The notes below the pieces were generated by a model. It was not told where the DNA came from. It saw only the letters and a program-made list of their open reading frames with translations, and ran no database searches. The position numbers and the translations under genes are program-made. From the NCBI GenBank assembly GCA_025548565.1, contig JAJLPB010000003.1, positions 372,001-436,000 on the forward strand: 64,000 nt of DNA, given 5' to 3'. Source of the DNA: Rugamonas sp. A1-17 (GTDB lineage Bacteria; Pseudomonadota; Gammaproteobacteria; Burkholderiales; Burkholderiaceae_D). Positions 1 to 9,661 of the stretch are shown here, in pieces (the stretch's first letter is position 1; the number at the start of each line of letters is the position of its first letter).

Positions 1-683
1 AAGCGGATCACATAGCCTTTGCCGCCGGGCAGCCGTTCGGCGTAGGTGACGATGATGGTGGCGTCGCCCAGCTGCGCCAGCTTGGCGGGCAGCGTCATGG
101 TGTAGGCGGCGCGGCCGAAGAAAGTGGCCCACACGCCTTCGCCTTCCTGCGGCACCTGGTCCGGCAGCAGGCCGATCGGCTTGCCTTTTTTCAGGCACTT
201 GGCCAGCATGCGCACGCCGGACATATTGGCCGGCGCCAGCAGCAGGTTGTCGCGCGCGCGGGCGCCCTCGATCAGCGGTTTCAGCGCGGCCTTTTTCGGC
301 GGGCGGTACATCACCATCAGCTCGGTGCGCAGCGCGATTTCCTGCGCGACGATTTCAAAGCAGCCCAGGTGGGGCGTGAGGAACACGATGCCGCGGCCGG
401 CGTCCAGCTCGGCCTGGACGATGGCCCAGTTCTCGTCGGTGGCGTGGCGCGACACGCGCGCCGGATCGGCGCACCAGATGAAGGGCAGCTCGACGATGCT
501 CTTGCCCGCTTCGGCGATGGCGGCCGACAGGTGTTGGGAATAGCCGGCCTGCGCCATGTTGTCGCGCATGCGGCGGCGGTAGGATGGCGAGCTCAGGTAG
601 ACCAGCCAGCCCAGCGCCGCGCCCAGCGCGTGCAAAAACGGCAAGGGGAAGATGGAGAGGAATCGAAAAATGGGTACAAGCAT
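1..683 (-). CDS. lpxL: LpxL/HtrB-type lipid A acyltransferase (3' end outside the window)
   Basis: Reading leftwards from ATG 683, 227 codons are open to the window edge, so the C-terminus is missing. The protein starts with a hydrophobic anchor (MLVPIFRFLSIFPLPF) and carries the acyltransferase motif HLGCFE (HxxxxE, near residue 107) and a later GLLPDQVPQEGEGVW segment, both typical of LpxL/LpxM lysophospholipid acyltransferases. Such enzymes add a secondary acyl chain to Kdo-lipid A at the inner membrane. It lies divergent to metK, an arrangement common in Burkholderiales. It could be either LpxL or LpxM; chain specificity cannot be read from the sequence. Confidence 0.85.
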   Translation of the reverse strand, partial: MLVPIFRFLSIFPLPFLHALGAALGWLVYLSSPSYRRRMRDNMAQAGYSQHLSAAIAEAGKSIVELPFIWCADPARVSRHATDENWAIVQAELDAGRGIVFLTPHLGCFEIVAQEIALRTELMVMYRPPKKAALKPLIEGARARDNLLLAPANMSGVRMLAKCLKKGKPIGLLPDQVPQEGEGVWATFFGRAAYTMTLPAKLAQLGDATIIVTYAERLPGGKGYVIR

Positions 684-768
684 GTGTAATTCGTCTAATA
701 GAAGGTGCTTTTGGCTTCTGTTGCCGTGCCAAAATTTTTTAAGAAGCGTAAAATACCACGTATGCAGT

Positions 769-824
769 ATCCGCTGAGTTAACAGACAACTTGCGAAGCG
801 GAATATAAATGTCGCTAAAGCGTC
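769..824 (+). promoter_or_regulatory. SAM-II-like riboswitch aptamer in the metK leader
   Basis: The leader matches the SAM-II pattern. Stem P1 is CCGCU (771-775) with AGCGG (797-801). The loop begins GAGUUAAC, where the family has GAUUUAAC, and ends UUGC. The downstream part is AUAAAUGUCGCUAAAG, where the family has AUAAAUGUAGCUAAA. The pseudoknot P2 can form with G793-C794 pairing 814-815 and GAC 785-787 pairing GUC 822-824. In this family SAM binding lowers expression of SAM-synthesis genes, which fits metK 55 bases downstream. This was matched by eye to remembered family features, not by a covariance search. Confidence 0.85.
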
Positions 825-879
825 GCAAGCCGTATTGGTTAGCGACAAAACATTCTCAACCAGTATCAGGAGCTTGCGA
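823..879 (+). promoter_or_regulatory. Predicted start-site sequester (expression platform) of the metK riboswitch
   Basis: UCGCAAGC (823-830), directly after the aptamer, is the exact complement of GCUUGCGA (872-879). That target covers the end of the Shine-Dalgarno AGGAG (868-872) and the first base of the metK ATG. The same segment can instead pair with CUUGCG (790-795) inside the aptamer loop. A simple switch follows: SAM-bound aptamer ties up 790-795, releases 825-830 and hides the start; without SAM the 790-795 pairing leaves the start open. The complementarity is seen; the mechanism is inferred. Confidence 0.55.
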
Positions 880-2045
880 TGTCAAACGATTATCTTTTCA
901 CTTCCGAATCCGTCTCGGAAGGCCACCCGGACAAGGTCGCCGACCAAATTTCCGACGCGATTCTGGATGCCATCCTGACCCAGGACCCGAAAGCCCGCGT
1001 TGCCGCCGAAACCTTGTGCAACACTGGCCTGGTGGTGCTGGCCGGCGAGATTACCACGTTCGCCAACGTTGATTATATTCAAGTCGCGCGCGAGACCATC
1101 AAGCGCATCGGCTACGACAACACCGACTACGGCATCGATTACCGGGGTTGCGCCGTGCTGGTGGCCTACGACAAGCAGTCGCCGGACATCGCCCAGGGCG
1201 TGGACGAGGGTGCGGGGATTGATCTCGATCAAGGCGCGGGCGACCAGGGCCTGATGTTCGGCTACGCCTGCGACGAAACCGCGGAACTGATGCCCGCGGC
1301 TATCCACTACGCGCACCGCCTGGTCGAGCGCCAGTCGCAGCTGCGCAAGGACGGCCGCCTGCCATGGCTGCGTCCGGATGCCAAATCGCAAGTCACGCTG
1401 CGCTACGTCAACGGCCGTCCGGTGTCGGTGGACACCGTCGTGCTGTCGACCCAGCACGCGCCGGAAATGCAGCACAAGCAGATCGAGGAAGCGGTGATCG
1501 AGGAGATCATCAAGCAGGTGCTGCCGCGCGAATGGCTGGTGGACACCAAATATCTGGTCAACCCGACCGGCCGTTTCGTCATCGGCGGCCCGCAGGGCGA
1601 CTGCGGCCTGACCGGCCGCAAGATCATCGTCGACACCTACGGCGGCGCCAGCCCGCACGGCGGCGGCGCGTTCTCCGGCAAGGATCCTACGAAGGTGGAC
1701 CGTTCGGCCGCCTACGCCGCCCGCTACGTGGCCAAGAACGTGGTGGCCGCCGGCCTGGCGCGCCAGTGCCAGGTGCAGGTCAGCTACGCGATCGGCGTGG
1801 CGCGTCCGATCAACATCACGGTCTACACCGAAGGCACGGGCGTGATTTCGGACGAGAAGATCGCCGCGCTGGTGATGGAGCATTTCGACCTGCGTCCGAA
1901 AGGCATCGTGCAGATGCTGGACCTGCTGCGTCCGATCTACGGCAAGACCGCCGCCTACGGCCACTTCGGCCGCGAAGAGCCGGAATTCACGTGGGAGCGC
2001 ACCGACAAGGCCGCCATCCTGCGCGCCGCGGCCGGCCTGAAGTAA
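879..2045 (+). CDS. metK: S-adenosylmethionine synthase
   Basis: MetK makes S-adenosylmethionine from methionine and ATP, releasing phosphate and pyrophosphate, in the cytoplasm. The 388-residue protein has the usual family length. It begins with the ATP-binding [12 protein letters not shown] segment and carries the [12 protein letters not shown] loop (about 118-129), [20 protein letters not shown] (about 228-247) and [16 protein letters not shown], all hallmark motifs. ATG 879 is chosen because AGGAG lies seven bases upstream and the N-terminus matches the family. Expression is probably controlled by the SAM-II-like element in its leader. It is the first gene of the methyl-cycle cluster metK-ahcY-metF. 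Confidence 0.98.
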   Translation: MSNDYLFTSESVSEGHPDKVADQISDAILDAILTQDPKARVAAETLCNTGLVVLAGEITTFANVDYIQVARETIKRIGYDNTDYGIDYRGCAVLVAYDKQSPDIAQGVDEGAGIDLDQGAGDQGLMFGYACDETAELMPAAIHYAHRLVERQSQLRKDGRLPWLRPDAKSQVTLRYVNGRPVSVDTVVLSTQHAPEMQHKQIEEAVIEEIIKQVLPREWLVDTKYLVNPTGRFVIGGPQGDCGLTGRKIIVDTYGGASPHGGGAFSGKDPTKVDRSAAYAARYVAKNVVAAGLARQCQVQVSYAIGVARPINITVYTEGTGVISDEKIAALVMEHFDLRPKGIVQMLDLLRPIYGKTAAYGHFGREEPEFTWERTDKAAILRAAAGLK

Positions 2046-2064
2046 TCGCCACCGCCTGAATCCC

Positions 2065-2096
2065 AACGCCCCGCCTGCCCCAGCAGCCGGGGCGTT
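2065..2096 (+). terminator. Hairpin after metK, possible terminator
   Basis: AACGCCCCG (2065-2073) pairs perfectly with CGGGGCGTT (2088-2096) across a 14-base loop, 20 bases after the metK stop. The following U tract is poor (TTGTGCTATTT), so termination may be partial. A barrier here would let metK and ahcY be tuned separately by their own riboswitches. Confidence 0.5.
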
Positions 2097-2188
2097 GTGC
2101 TATTTGGGCCGCCGGTCCGAGCGCTGTTTGCGCGCCCTCAAGCTGGAATTTCTTGCGCTAGTCGTGCCCAACGGTGCTAAAATGCGCC

Positions 2189-2250
2189 TTCCGAGGAGCG
2201 TTGCGACGAATCACGAATTCGCCAGGCTCGGAGTCCCAAACCGCGCTCAC
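2189..2250 (+). promoter_or_regulatory. SAH riboswitch in the ahcY leader
   Basis: The sequence CCGAGGAGCGUUGCGACG (2191-2208), followed by GCCAGGCUCGG (2221-2231) and AACCGCGCUCA ending near 2249, carries the conserved blocks of the S-adenosylhomocysteine riboswitch. P1 is CCGAG (2191-2195) with CUCGG (2227-2231), and GAGCG(U) pairs with (C)GCGCUC downstream as the pseudoknot. In this family SAH binding turns expression on, which suits ahcY because its product removes SAH. The element ends about 30 bases before the ahcY start. Confidence 0.88.
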
Positions 2251-2281
2251 GTTACTTTTTTCAACTTGAAAGGAGGGCGTG

Positions 2282-3709
<1,428 letters not shown>

Positions 3710-3724
3710 TCTGCCGGCATGAAG

Positions 3725-3754
3725 CGGGGCCGGCAACTCGCCGGCCCCGTTTTT
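3725..3754 (+). terminator. Rho-independent terminator after ahcY
   Basis: CGGGGCCGGC (3725-3734) pairs perfectly with GCCGGCCCCG (3740-3749) across a five-base loop and runs into TTTTT (3750-3754). This is the clearest intrinsic terminator in the first 10 kb. Confidence 0.9.
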
Positions 3755-3785
3755 ATCCAGTCCTTTTTTGCAGCGAGCTTATCTT

Positions 3786-4136
3786 ATGCGTTTGGTCCTT
3801 ACCTGGTTAATCAATGCAATTGCCTTGCTGGCAGTTCCCTACCTGATGCATTCCGTCGATGTCACAAGCATAGGCGCAGCCCTCGTCGCGGCCCTTGTAC
3901 TGGGCCTGGTCAATACGCTGATACGCCCCGTGCTGTTGTTGCTGACGCTGCCCGTGACCGTGGTGTCGCTGGGCTTGTTCATCTTTATCATCAACGGCTT
4001 CATGTTCTGGCTGGTCGCCCAATGGGTGAAAGGCTTCCACGTCGACAGCTTCGCGTCGGCGATCGGTGGTGCATTGTTGTACAGCGTGATTTCCTGGGCC
4101 CTGTCTACCTTACTTTTGAAGAAGTCAGATGGCTAA
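3786..4136 (+). CDS. Small four-helix membrane protein, phage holin family IV type (DUF/YvlD-like)
   Basis: The 116-residue protein is almost entirely hydrophobic with four predicted membrane helices (about 2-22, 28-50, 54-80 and 92-110). It has the conserved N-terminus LVLTWLINAIALLAVPYL and GLVNTLIRPVLLLLTLPV, which are characteristic of the 'phage holin family / YvlD' membrane family. The name is historical; no phage context exists here and no function is established. ATG 3786 is chosen over TTG 3768 because the hydrophobic family N-terminus begins there. Its last eight bases overlap metF, so the two are probably translationally coupled. Confidence 0.8.
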   Translation: MRLVLTWLINAIALLAVPYLMHSVDVTSIGAALVAALVLGLVNTLIRPVLLLLTLPVTVVSLGLFIFIINGFMFWLVAQWVKGFHVDSFASAIGGALLYSVISWALSTLLLKKSDG

Positions 4137-4956
4137 TCATAATTTCAGTATCGAGTTCTTTCCGCCGAAGACGGCGGAGGGCGCGGAAAAGCTGCGCGTC
4201 ACGCGCGCCAAGCTGTCCGAGCTCAAGCCCAAGTATTTTTCCGTGACCTTCGGCGCCGGCGGCAGCACGCAGCGCGGCACGCTCGACACCGTGGTGGAAA
4301 TCCTCGCAGCCGGTGAAGACGCCGCGCCGCACCTGTCCTGCGTGGGCGGCACGCGCGAATCGATCCGCGAGATCCTCACGGAATTCAAGGCGCACAACAT
4401 CAAGCGCATCGTGGCGCTGCGCGGCGACCTGCCGAGCGGCTACGGCGCGGCCGGCGAGTTCCGCTACGCGAACGAGCTGGTGGAGTTCATCCGCCAGGAG
4501 ACCGGCGAGTGGTTCCACATCGAAGTGGCGGCGTACCCGGAAGTGCACCCGCAGGCCAAGTCGCCGCAGGACGACCTGCTGGCGTTCGAGCGCAAGATCA
4601 AGGCCGGCGCCAACGCCGCCATCACCCAGTACTTCTACAACGCCGACGCCTACTTCCAGTTCGTCGAGCAGACCCGCAAGCTCGGCATCGACGTGCCCAT
4701 CGTGGCCGGCATCATGCCGATCACGAACTACACGCAGCTGATGCGCTTCTCGGACATGTGCGGCGCCGAGATCCCGCGCTGGGTGCGATTGAAGCTGGCC
4801 AGCTTCGGCGACGACAGCGCCTCGATCAAGGCCTTCGGCCTGGACGTGGTGACCGCGTTGTGCGAACGCCTGCTGGCGGGCGGCGCGCCCGGCCTGCACT
4901 TCTACAGCATGAACCAGGCGGCGGCCACCACGGCGCTGTGGCAACGCCTGGTGTAA
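4129..4956 (+). CDS. metF: 5,10-methylenetetrahydrofolate reductase
   Basis: MetF reduces 5,10-methylene-THF to 5-methyl-THF, supplying the methyl group for homocysteine remethylation. The 275-residue protein is a single TIM-barrel domain of standard bacterial length. It starts FSIEFFPPKT, includes FSVTFGAGGST (about 39-49), ALRGDLPSG (about 99-107) and ITQYFYNADAYFQF (about 165-178), all family signatures for FAD and folate binding. It overlaps the upstream membrane gene by eight bases and sits three genes from metK, completing the methyl cycle apart from a methionine synthase, which is not in the window. It converges on the cyclo-ligase gene. Confidence 0.97.
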   Translation: MANHNFSIEFFPPKTAEGAEKLRVTRAKLSELKPKYFSVTFGAGGSTQRGTLDTVVEILAAGEDAAPHLSCVGGTRESIREILTEFKAHNIKRIVALRGDLPSGYGAAGEFRYANELVEFIRQETGEWFHIEVAAYPEVHPQAKSPQDDLLAFERKIKAGANAAITQYFYNADAYFQFVEQTRKLGIDVPIVAGIMPITNYTQLMRFSDMCGAEIPRWVRLKLASFGDDSASIKAFGLDVVTALCERLLAGGAPGLHFYSMNQAAATTALWQRLV

Positions 4957-4958
4957 CG

Positions 4959-5039
4959 CGTCGTTCCCGCGCAGGCGGGAACCCATAGAACGCCAGCTCA
5001 GCCAGCTGCCTATGGATTCCCGCTTGCGCGGGAATGACG
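4959..5039. repeat. Long palindromic REP-like element, copy 1
   Basis: The left arm CGTCGTTCCCGCGCAGGCGG continues GAACCCATAG, and the right arm is its reverse complement with three mismatches in 30 bases. Each arm itself contains a small palindrome (CCCGCGCAGGCGGG; CCCGCTTGCGCGGG). About 21 unpaired bases separate the arms. It lies between the convergent metF and cyclo-ligase genes and is closely related to the elements at 40667 and 46422. It could act as a bidirectional terminator. Confidence 0.85.
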
Positions 5040-5633
5040 GCCATCCTCGGTGACGATGCGGTCCAGCGCCACGTCGTGGCCGTCGCTGTCGAACCGCACC
5101 CGCAGGCACTGGTAAGCGATACCCAGCGTTTGCGGACGCGGCGAGCGCGCCAGCGTGCGGTCGTAGAAACCGCCGCCGTAACCCAGCCGGTAGCCCTGCG
5201 GACTGAATCCCAGGCACGGCACCAGCAGCGCCGGCGGATACGCCTCCTGCAGGCGCAGGTCGGCCGGCACCGCCACCCCCATCGCATCCTTGACCATCGC
5301 CTCGCCGATGCGCCACTCGGCGAATTCCAGCGCCGCGTGTTTTTCCACCACCACCGGCAGCAGCAGCCGCGCGCCAAGCCGCGCCAGTTCCGCGTAGGCC
5401 GCATGCAGGTCCGGCTCGTCGCGCAGCGGCCAGTACACGCCCAGCGCCGCCGGCCTCTCGGCCTTCCACCAATCGACCACCTGCGCACCGATCGCGTGGT
5501 CCCACGCCGCCCGCGTGGCCGCGTCCAGCGCGCGCCGCGCGGTCAGCAATTGCTTGCGTAAATCGGCTTTTTGCAGAGCTACCGGGGCTGGTGGTTCAGT
5601 CGCGGCGCGTGGTATTCTAGGGTCGCTGGTCAT
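5010..5633 (-). CDS. fau: 5-formyltetrahydrofolate cyclo-ligase
   Basis: The enzyme converts 5-formyl-THF to 5,10-methenyl-THF using ATP, returning stored folate to the one-carbon pool. The 207-residue protein has KADLRKQLLTARRAL near the N-terminus, VYWPLRDEPD in the middle and the signature LGYGGGFYDRTL (about 155-166) that forms the ATP/substrate loop. Placement next to metF supports a folate role. Oddly, the last residues (RHSRASGNP) are encoded by the palindromic repeat at 4959-5039, so the natural C-terminus has been replaced or extended by the element. The start ATG 5633 is the first of the frame; a later start near the KADLRKQ motif is possible. Confidence 0.93.
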   Translation of the reverse strand: MTSDPRIPRAATEPPAPVALQKADLRKQLLTARRALDAATRAAWDHAIGAQVVDWWKAERPAALGVYWPLRDEPDLHAAYAELARLGARLLLPVVVEKHAALEFAEWRIGEAMVKDAMGVAVPADLRLQEAYPPALLVPCLGFSPQGYRLGYGGGFYDRTLARSPRPQTLGIAYQCLRVRFDSDGHDVALDRIVTEDGRHSRASGNP

Positions 5634-5668
5634 AGGTTCAGATTTTCAAGACTTTAGAGAGTTGCACA

Positions 5669-7648
5669 TTGATTTCCGCTTTAAAATGGATTGCCGGCGC
5701 CGCCGCCTTTGCTGCCATGGCCATCAGCACCCTGGCCCACGCCGACGACATTGGCGATGACGGCCGCCGGGCGGACGACTCCTTCCTGCTGCTGCGCGAC
5801 GCCGTGCGCCAGGACGACGCATCCAAGGCCGATTTCTACGCCGCCCGCCTGGGCGATTATTCCATTCCGTCTTACGTCGAATATTATCGGCTGAAACCGC
5901 GCCTGAAGGATGCCTCGTACGCGGAAATCCGCGATTTCATGAAGCGCTACGAGGGCCAGGCCATCGTCGACCGCCTGCGCAACGACTGGCTGCTGGACCT
6001 GGGCCGCAAGCGCGACTGGGCCACCTTCGACGAGCAGCTGCCGTTGTTCGTGCTGAACGACGACACCCAGGTCAAATGCTACGCGCTGCAATCGCGCGCG
6101 CTCAAGGGCCAGAAGGTGGCCGGCGAGGCGCGCGAACTGCTCACCGCGCCGAACGGCTACGGCGAACCGTGCGCGGGCCTGATCGCCACGCTGTACCAGG
6201 CCGGCCAGTTCAACACCGACGACCTGTATGCGCAACTGCGCTTGTCCGGCGAATTCAACGCCACCGGCCAGGCGCGCCGCATCGTCGCGCTGTTGGGCGG
6301 GAACGAGAAGAAGGCCGTGCAGGCGGTGGACCTGCCGGCCATCGCGCTGGCCAAGGGCGTGGGCAGCGGCCGCGTCGAACATGAGATCTACATCGTCGCC
6401 ATCGGCCGCATGGCCAAGACCAGCACCAGGTTGGCGGTGCTGGCGCTGCACAAGGCCTCCTCAAAATTCAGCTCGCAGGAGCAGCAGGAGGCGTGGGCCG
6501 CGGTGGCGCTGCAATCGTCGTATTCGCTGGCGCCGGAGACCGCCGAGTACTGGCAGAAATCGAACGGCGCCGCGCTGTCGATCGACCAGATTCAATGGAA
6601 GACCCGCATCGCGCTGCGCAATGGCGACTGGAAGCAGGTGGAAAAGAACATCCGCGCCATGCCATCCTCGCTGCGCGCCGATCCGGCCTGGATCTACTGG
6701 CTGGGCCGCGCGTTGATGGTGCAGGCAGGCTCCATCCAGGCCACCGGCGAAGCGATGCAGCTGTTCCGCAGCATCTCGGACCAGTCCAACTTCTACGGCC
6801 TGCTGGCGCTGGAGGAAACCGGCAAGCTGATTACGATCCCGCTGCCTGGCCTGCCCATCACGCAGGCCGAGATCGCGCCCATCGCCGCCAATCCCAACTT
6901 CCAGCGTGCGCTGAAGTTCTTCGGCATGCGCCTGCGCTTCGAAGGCACGCGCGAATGGAACTGGGGCCTGCGCGGCCTGAGCGAACGCGAACACCTGGCC
7001 GCCGCCGAATTCGCGCGCCAGAACAATATCCTCGACCGCATGGTCAACACCTCGGACCGCACCCGCATCCAGGTCGACTACACGCAGCGCTATCCATCGC
7101 CGCACATCGACATCATGCACCCGACCACGCAGACGCTGGGCCTGGACAAGGCCTGGGTCTACGGCCTGATACGGCAGGAATCGCGCTTCATCATGGACGC
7201 GCAATCGCACGTCGGCGCCTCGGGCCTGATGCAGGTGATGCCGTCCACCGGCCGCTGGGTGGCAAAGAAGATCGGCCTGGCCGACTTCGCGCAGGAGATG
7301 CTGAGCGACGTGCGCACCAACATCCTGCTGGGCGCGAACTACCTGAACATGGTGCTCGGGAACATGGACGGCTCGCAGGTGCTGGCCACCGCCGCCTACA
7401 ACGCCGGGCCGGGGCGCCTGCGCTCGTGGCGCTCCACGCTGACCAAGCCGATGGACAGCGCGGTTTTCATCGAGTCGATCCCATTCGTCGAAACCCGCAC
7501 CTATGTCAAGAACGTGATGTCGAATACGACCTACTACGCGGCGTTGTTCGAAGGCCGGCCGCAATCGTTGAAGGCGCGCCTGGGCACCGTCGCGCCGCGA
7601 GGCTACACCGAACAGGAACAGCAGGAGTCGAGCTTCGGCTCGCGCTGA
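5669..7648 (+). CDS. slt: Soluble lytic murein transglycosylase (GH23)
   Basis: This periplasmic enzyme cleaves the MurNAc-GlcNAc bond of peptidoglycan, leaving 1,6-anhydro-MurNAc ends. TTG 5669 is taken as start because GAGAG lies just upstream and the reading gives a clean signal peptide (MISALKWIAGAAAF... cut after ALAHA-type ...LAHA, near residue 25). Residues 30-440 form the alpha-helical superhelix of Slt70-like proteins. The C-terminal domain has the catalytic ESRF motif with Glu504, then GASGLMQVMPSTG and AAYNAGPGR, the full GH23 set. The total of 659 residues fits the family. It lies 35 bases from the divergent cyclo-ligase. Confidence 0.94.
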   Translation: MISALKWIAGAAAFAAMAISTLAHADDIGDDGRRADDSFLLLRDAVRQDDASKADFYAARLGDYSIPSYVEYYRLKPRLKDASYAEIRDFMKRYEGQAIVDRLRNDWLLDLGRKRDWATFDEQLPLFVLNDDTQVKCYALQSRALKGQKVAGEARELLTAPNGYGEPCAGLIATLYQAGQFNTDDLYAQLRLSGEFNATGQARRIVALLGGNEKKAVQAVDLPAIALAKGVGSGRVEHEIYIVAIGRMAKTSTRLAVLALHKASSKFSSQEQQEAWAAVALQSSYSLAPETAEYWQKSNGAALSIDQIQWKTRIALRNGDWKQVEKNIRAMPSSLRADPAWIYWLGRALMVQAGSIQATGEAMQLFRSISDQSNFYGLLALEETGKLITIPLPGLPITQAEIAPIAANPNFQRALKFFGMRLRFEGTREWNWGLRGLSEREHLAAAEFARQNNILDRMVNTSDRTRIQVDYTQRYPSPHIDIMHPTTQTLGLDKAWVYGLIRQESRFIMDAQSHVGASGLMQVMPSTGRWVAKKIGLADFAQEMLSDVRTNILLGANYLNMVLGNMDGSQVLATAAYNAGPGRLRSWRSTLTKPMDSAVFIESIPFVETRTYVKNVMSNTTYYAALFEGRPQSLKARLGTVAPRGYTEQEQQESSFGSR

Positions 7649-7673
7649 CCCATACAACCAACTTGGACGCATC

Positions 7674-8390
7674 ATGCAGACCACACAACTAGATCCCAGC
7701 CTGTCGCAAACCCTGGCCGCCGCGCGCGAGCCGGGCCTGACGCTCGTCATCGGCAACAAGAACTATTCGTCGTGGTCGATGCGGCCTTGGGTGGCGATGA
7801 CCGCCTTCGGCATCCCGTTCCAGGAAGTGCGCGTGCTGCTCGACCAGGACGACACCGCCAACCGCATCTGCGGCTACTCGGCCAGCGGCCGCGTGCCGGT
7901 GCTGCTGGCCGGCGAGATGACGATCTGGGACAGCCTGGCGATCTGCGAATACCTCGCCGAGCAGTTCCAGGAGCTGCACCTGTGGCCGCAGGACGTGGCC
8001 GCGCGCGCGATGGCGCGTTCGGTCTGCGCCGAGATGCACGCCGGCTTCGGCGATCTGCGCACCTCGATGTCGATGAACATCCGCGCCAGCTATCCGGGCA
8101 AGGGCCGCACCAACGGCACCCAGGCCGACATCGGCCGCATCAGCGAGATATGGGAAGAGTGCCTGTCGCGCTTCGGCCACCACCAGTTCCTGTTCGGCGA
8201 CTTCTCCATCGCCGACGCCTACTACGCTCCGGTGGTGCTGCGCTTCCGCACCTACGGCGTGTCGCTGGCGCCGGCGCTGGACGCGTACTGCCAGCGCGTG
8301 CTGGCCCATCCCGCCGTGGCCCGATGGGTCGAGGAGGCGATGGCCGAAACCGAAACGGCGCCCAAGCACGACGCCGAAATGCCGGACTGA
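7674..8390 (+). CDS. Glutathione S-transferase family protein
   Basis: The 238-residue protein has an N-terminal thioredoxin-like GST domain (about 20-100) starting LVIGNKNYSSWSMRPW, with GRVPVLLAGEMTIWDSLAICEYLAE as the glutathione-binding cis-Pro/ES-type region, followed by an all-helical C-terminal domain with LFGDFSIADAYYAPV. This matches the bacterial YfcF-like GST group; substrate is unknown. The stop precedes the cca start by only two to five bases, so it is probably cotranscribed with cca. ATG 7674 follows the lytic transglycosylase by 25 bases. Confidence 0.88.
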   Translation: MQTTQLDPSLSQTLAAAREPGLTLVIGNKNYSSWSMRPWVAMTAFGIPFQEVRVLLDQDDTANRICGYSASGRVPVLLAGEMTIWDSLAICEYLAEQFQELHLWPQDVAARAMARSVCAEMHAGFGDLRTSMSMNIRASYPGKGRTNGTQADIGRISEIWEECLSRFGHHQFLFGDFSIADAYYAPVVLRFRTYGVSLAPALDAYCQRVLAHPAVARWVEEAMAETETAPKHDAEMPD

Positions 8391-8395
8391 CGATG

Positions 8396-9661
8396 ATGCG
8401 GATTTATGTCGTCGGCGGCGCGGTGCGCGATGAACTGCTTGGCCTGCCGGTCAAGGACCATGACCACGTCGTGGTCGGCGCCACGCCGGATGACATGCTG
8501 GCCAAGGGCTTCCGCCCGGTCGGCAAGGACTTCCCGGTGTTCCTGCATCCGAAGACGCAGGAGGAATACGCGCTGGCCCGCACCGAGCGCAAGACCGCGC
8601 CCGGCTACAAGGGCTTCGTGTTCCACACCTCGCCCGACGTCACGCTGGAAGACGACCTGGTACGCCGCGACCTGACCATCAACGCCATCGCCCGCGCCGA
8701 CGACGGCACGCTCACCGATCCTTATGGCGGTCGGCGCGACCTGGAGCAGCGCATCTTCCGCCACGTCTCCGGCGCGTTCGCCGAGGACCCTGTGCGCATC
8801 CTGCGCGTGGCCCGCTTCGCCGCCCGCTTCAGCGATTTCCGCGTGGCTCCCGAAACCAATGCGCTGATGCGGCAGATGGTGGAGCAGGGCGAAGTCGACG
8901 CGCTGGTGCCGGAACGCGTGTGGCAGGAGCTGTCGCGCGGCCTGATGGAAGCCAAGCCTTCGCGCATGCTGGAAGTGCTGCGCGACTGCGGCGCGCTGGC
9001 GCGCATCCTGCCGGAGCTGGACGTATTGTGGGGCGTGCCGCAGCCGGAGAAGTGGCATCCCGAAATCGACACCGGCACCCATATGCTGCAGGTGATCGAC
9101 TGCGCGGCGGAAGCGGGCCACGAACTGGCCACGCGCTTCGCCTGCCTGATGCACGACCTGGGCAAGGGCGCCACGCCGCCGGAAAACTGGCCCGCGCACC
9201 ACGGCCACGAAGGCCTGGGCGTCAAGCTGGTGGAGCAGGTCTGCAAGCGCCTCAAGGTGCCGACCGAGTGCCGCGACCTGGCCGTGATGACCGCGCGTGA
9301 ACACGGCAATGTGGGCCGCGCCCTGCAGCTGCGGTCCAACACCATCGTCACCCTGCTGGAGCGCTGCGACGCCTTCCGCAAGCCGGCGCGCTTCTCGCAG
9401 ATGCTGCTGGCGACCGAATGCGATGCGCGCGGCCGCACCGGCCCGAACGCCAGCTTCCGCGACACGCCGTTCCCGCAACTGGCGCATCTGGAGACGGCGC
9501 TGGCGGCCGCGCGCGGCGTCAACGCCGGCGAGATAGCGCAGGCCAGCACCGCCAATCCGCAACGCATCCCGGAGCTGGTGCACCGTGCGCGGGTGACGGC
9601 GGTGAAGATGGCGCTGCGTGCCGGCGATGACGACGACGACGGGGCCGCGGCGGAAATATGA
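8396..9661 (+). CDS. cca: CCA tRNA nucleotidyltransferase (multifunctional, HD-domain type)
   Basis: The enzyme adds or repairs the 3' CCA of tRNAs. The 421-residue protein begins MRIYVVGGAVRDELLGLPVK (class II nucleotidyltransferase GG motif), then KDHDHVVVG with the DxD metal pair, LARTERKT, RRDLTINAIA and EDPVRILRVARFAARF. An HD phosphohydrolase domain follows (LMHDLGKG, His253-Asp254), as in the gammaproteobacterial-type enzyme that also has phosphatase and 2',3'-cyclic phosphodiesterase activity. ATG 8393, one codon upstream, is an equally possible start. The gene overlaps the next one by ATGA. Confidence 0.96.
   Translation: MRIYVVGGAVRDELLGLPVKDHDHVVVGATPDDMLAKGFRPVGKDFPVFLHPKTQEEYALARTERKTAPGYKGFVFHTSPDVTLEDDLVRRDLTINAIARADDGTLTDPYGGRRDLEQRIFRHVSGAFAEDPVRILRVARFAARFSDFRVAPETNALMRQMVEQGEVDALVPERVWQELSRGLMEAKPSRMLEVLRDCGALARILPELDVLWGVPQPEKWHPEIDTGTHMLQVIDCAAEAGHELATRFACLMHDLGKGATPPENWPAHHGHEGLGVKLVEQVCKRLKVPTECRDLAVMTAREHGNVGRALQLRSNTIVTLLERCDAFRKPARFSQMLLATECDARGRTGPNASFRDTPFPQLAHLETALAAARGVNAGEIAQASTANPQRIPELVHRARVTAVKMALRAGDDDDDGAAAEI

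Noticed and set aside
721..754. TTGCCG and TAAAAT as the metK promoter
   Set aside because: The spacing is 22 bases, too long for sigma-70; the TAAAAT alone may be a -10 box but no matching -35 is seen.
3786..4136. Holin-family gene as evidence of prophage
   Set aside because: The family name is historical; the gene overlaps metF and no phage gene is nearby.
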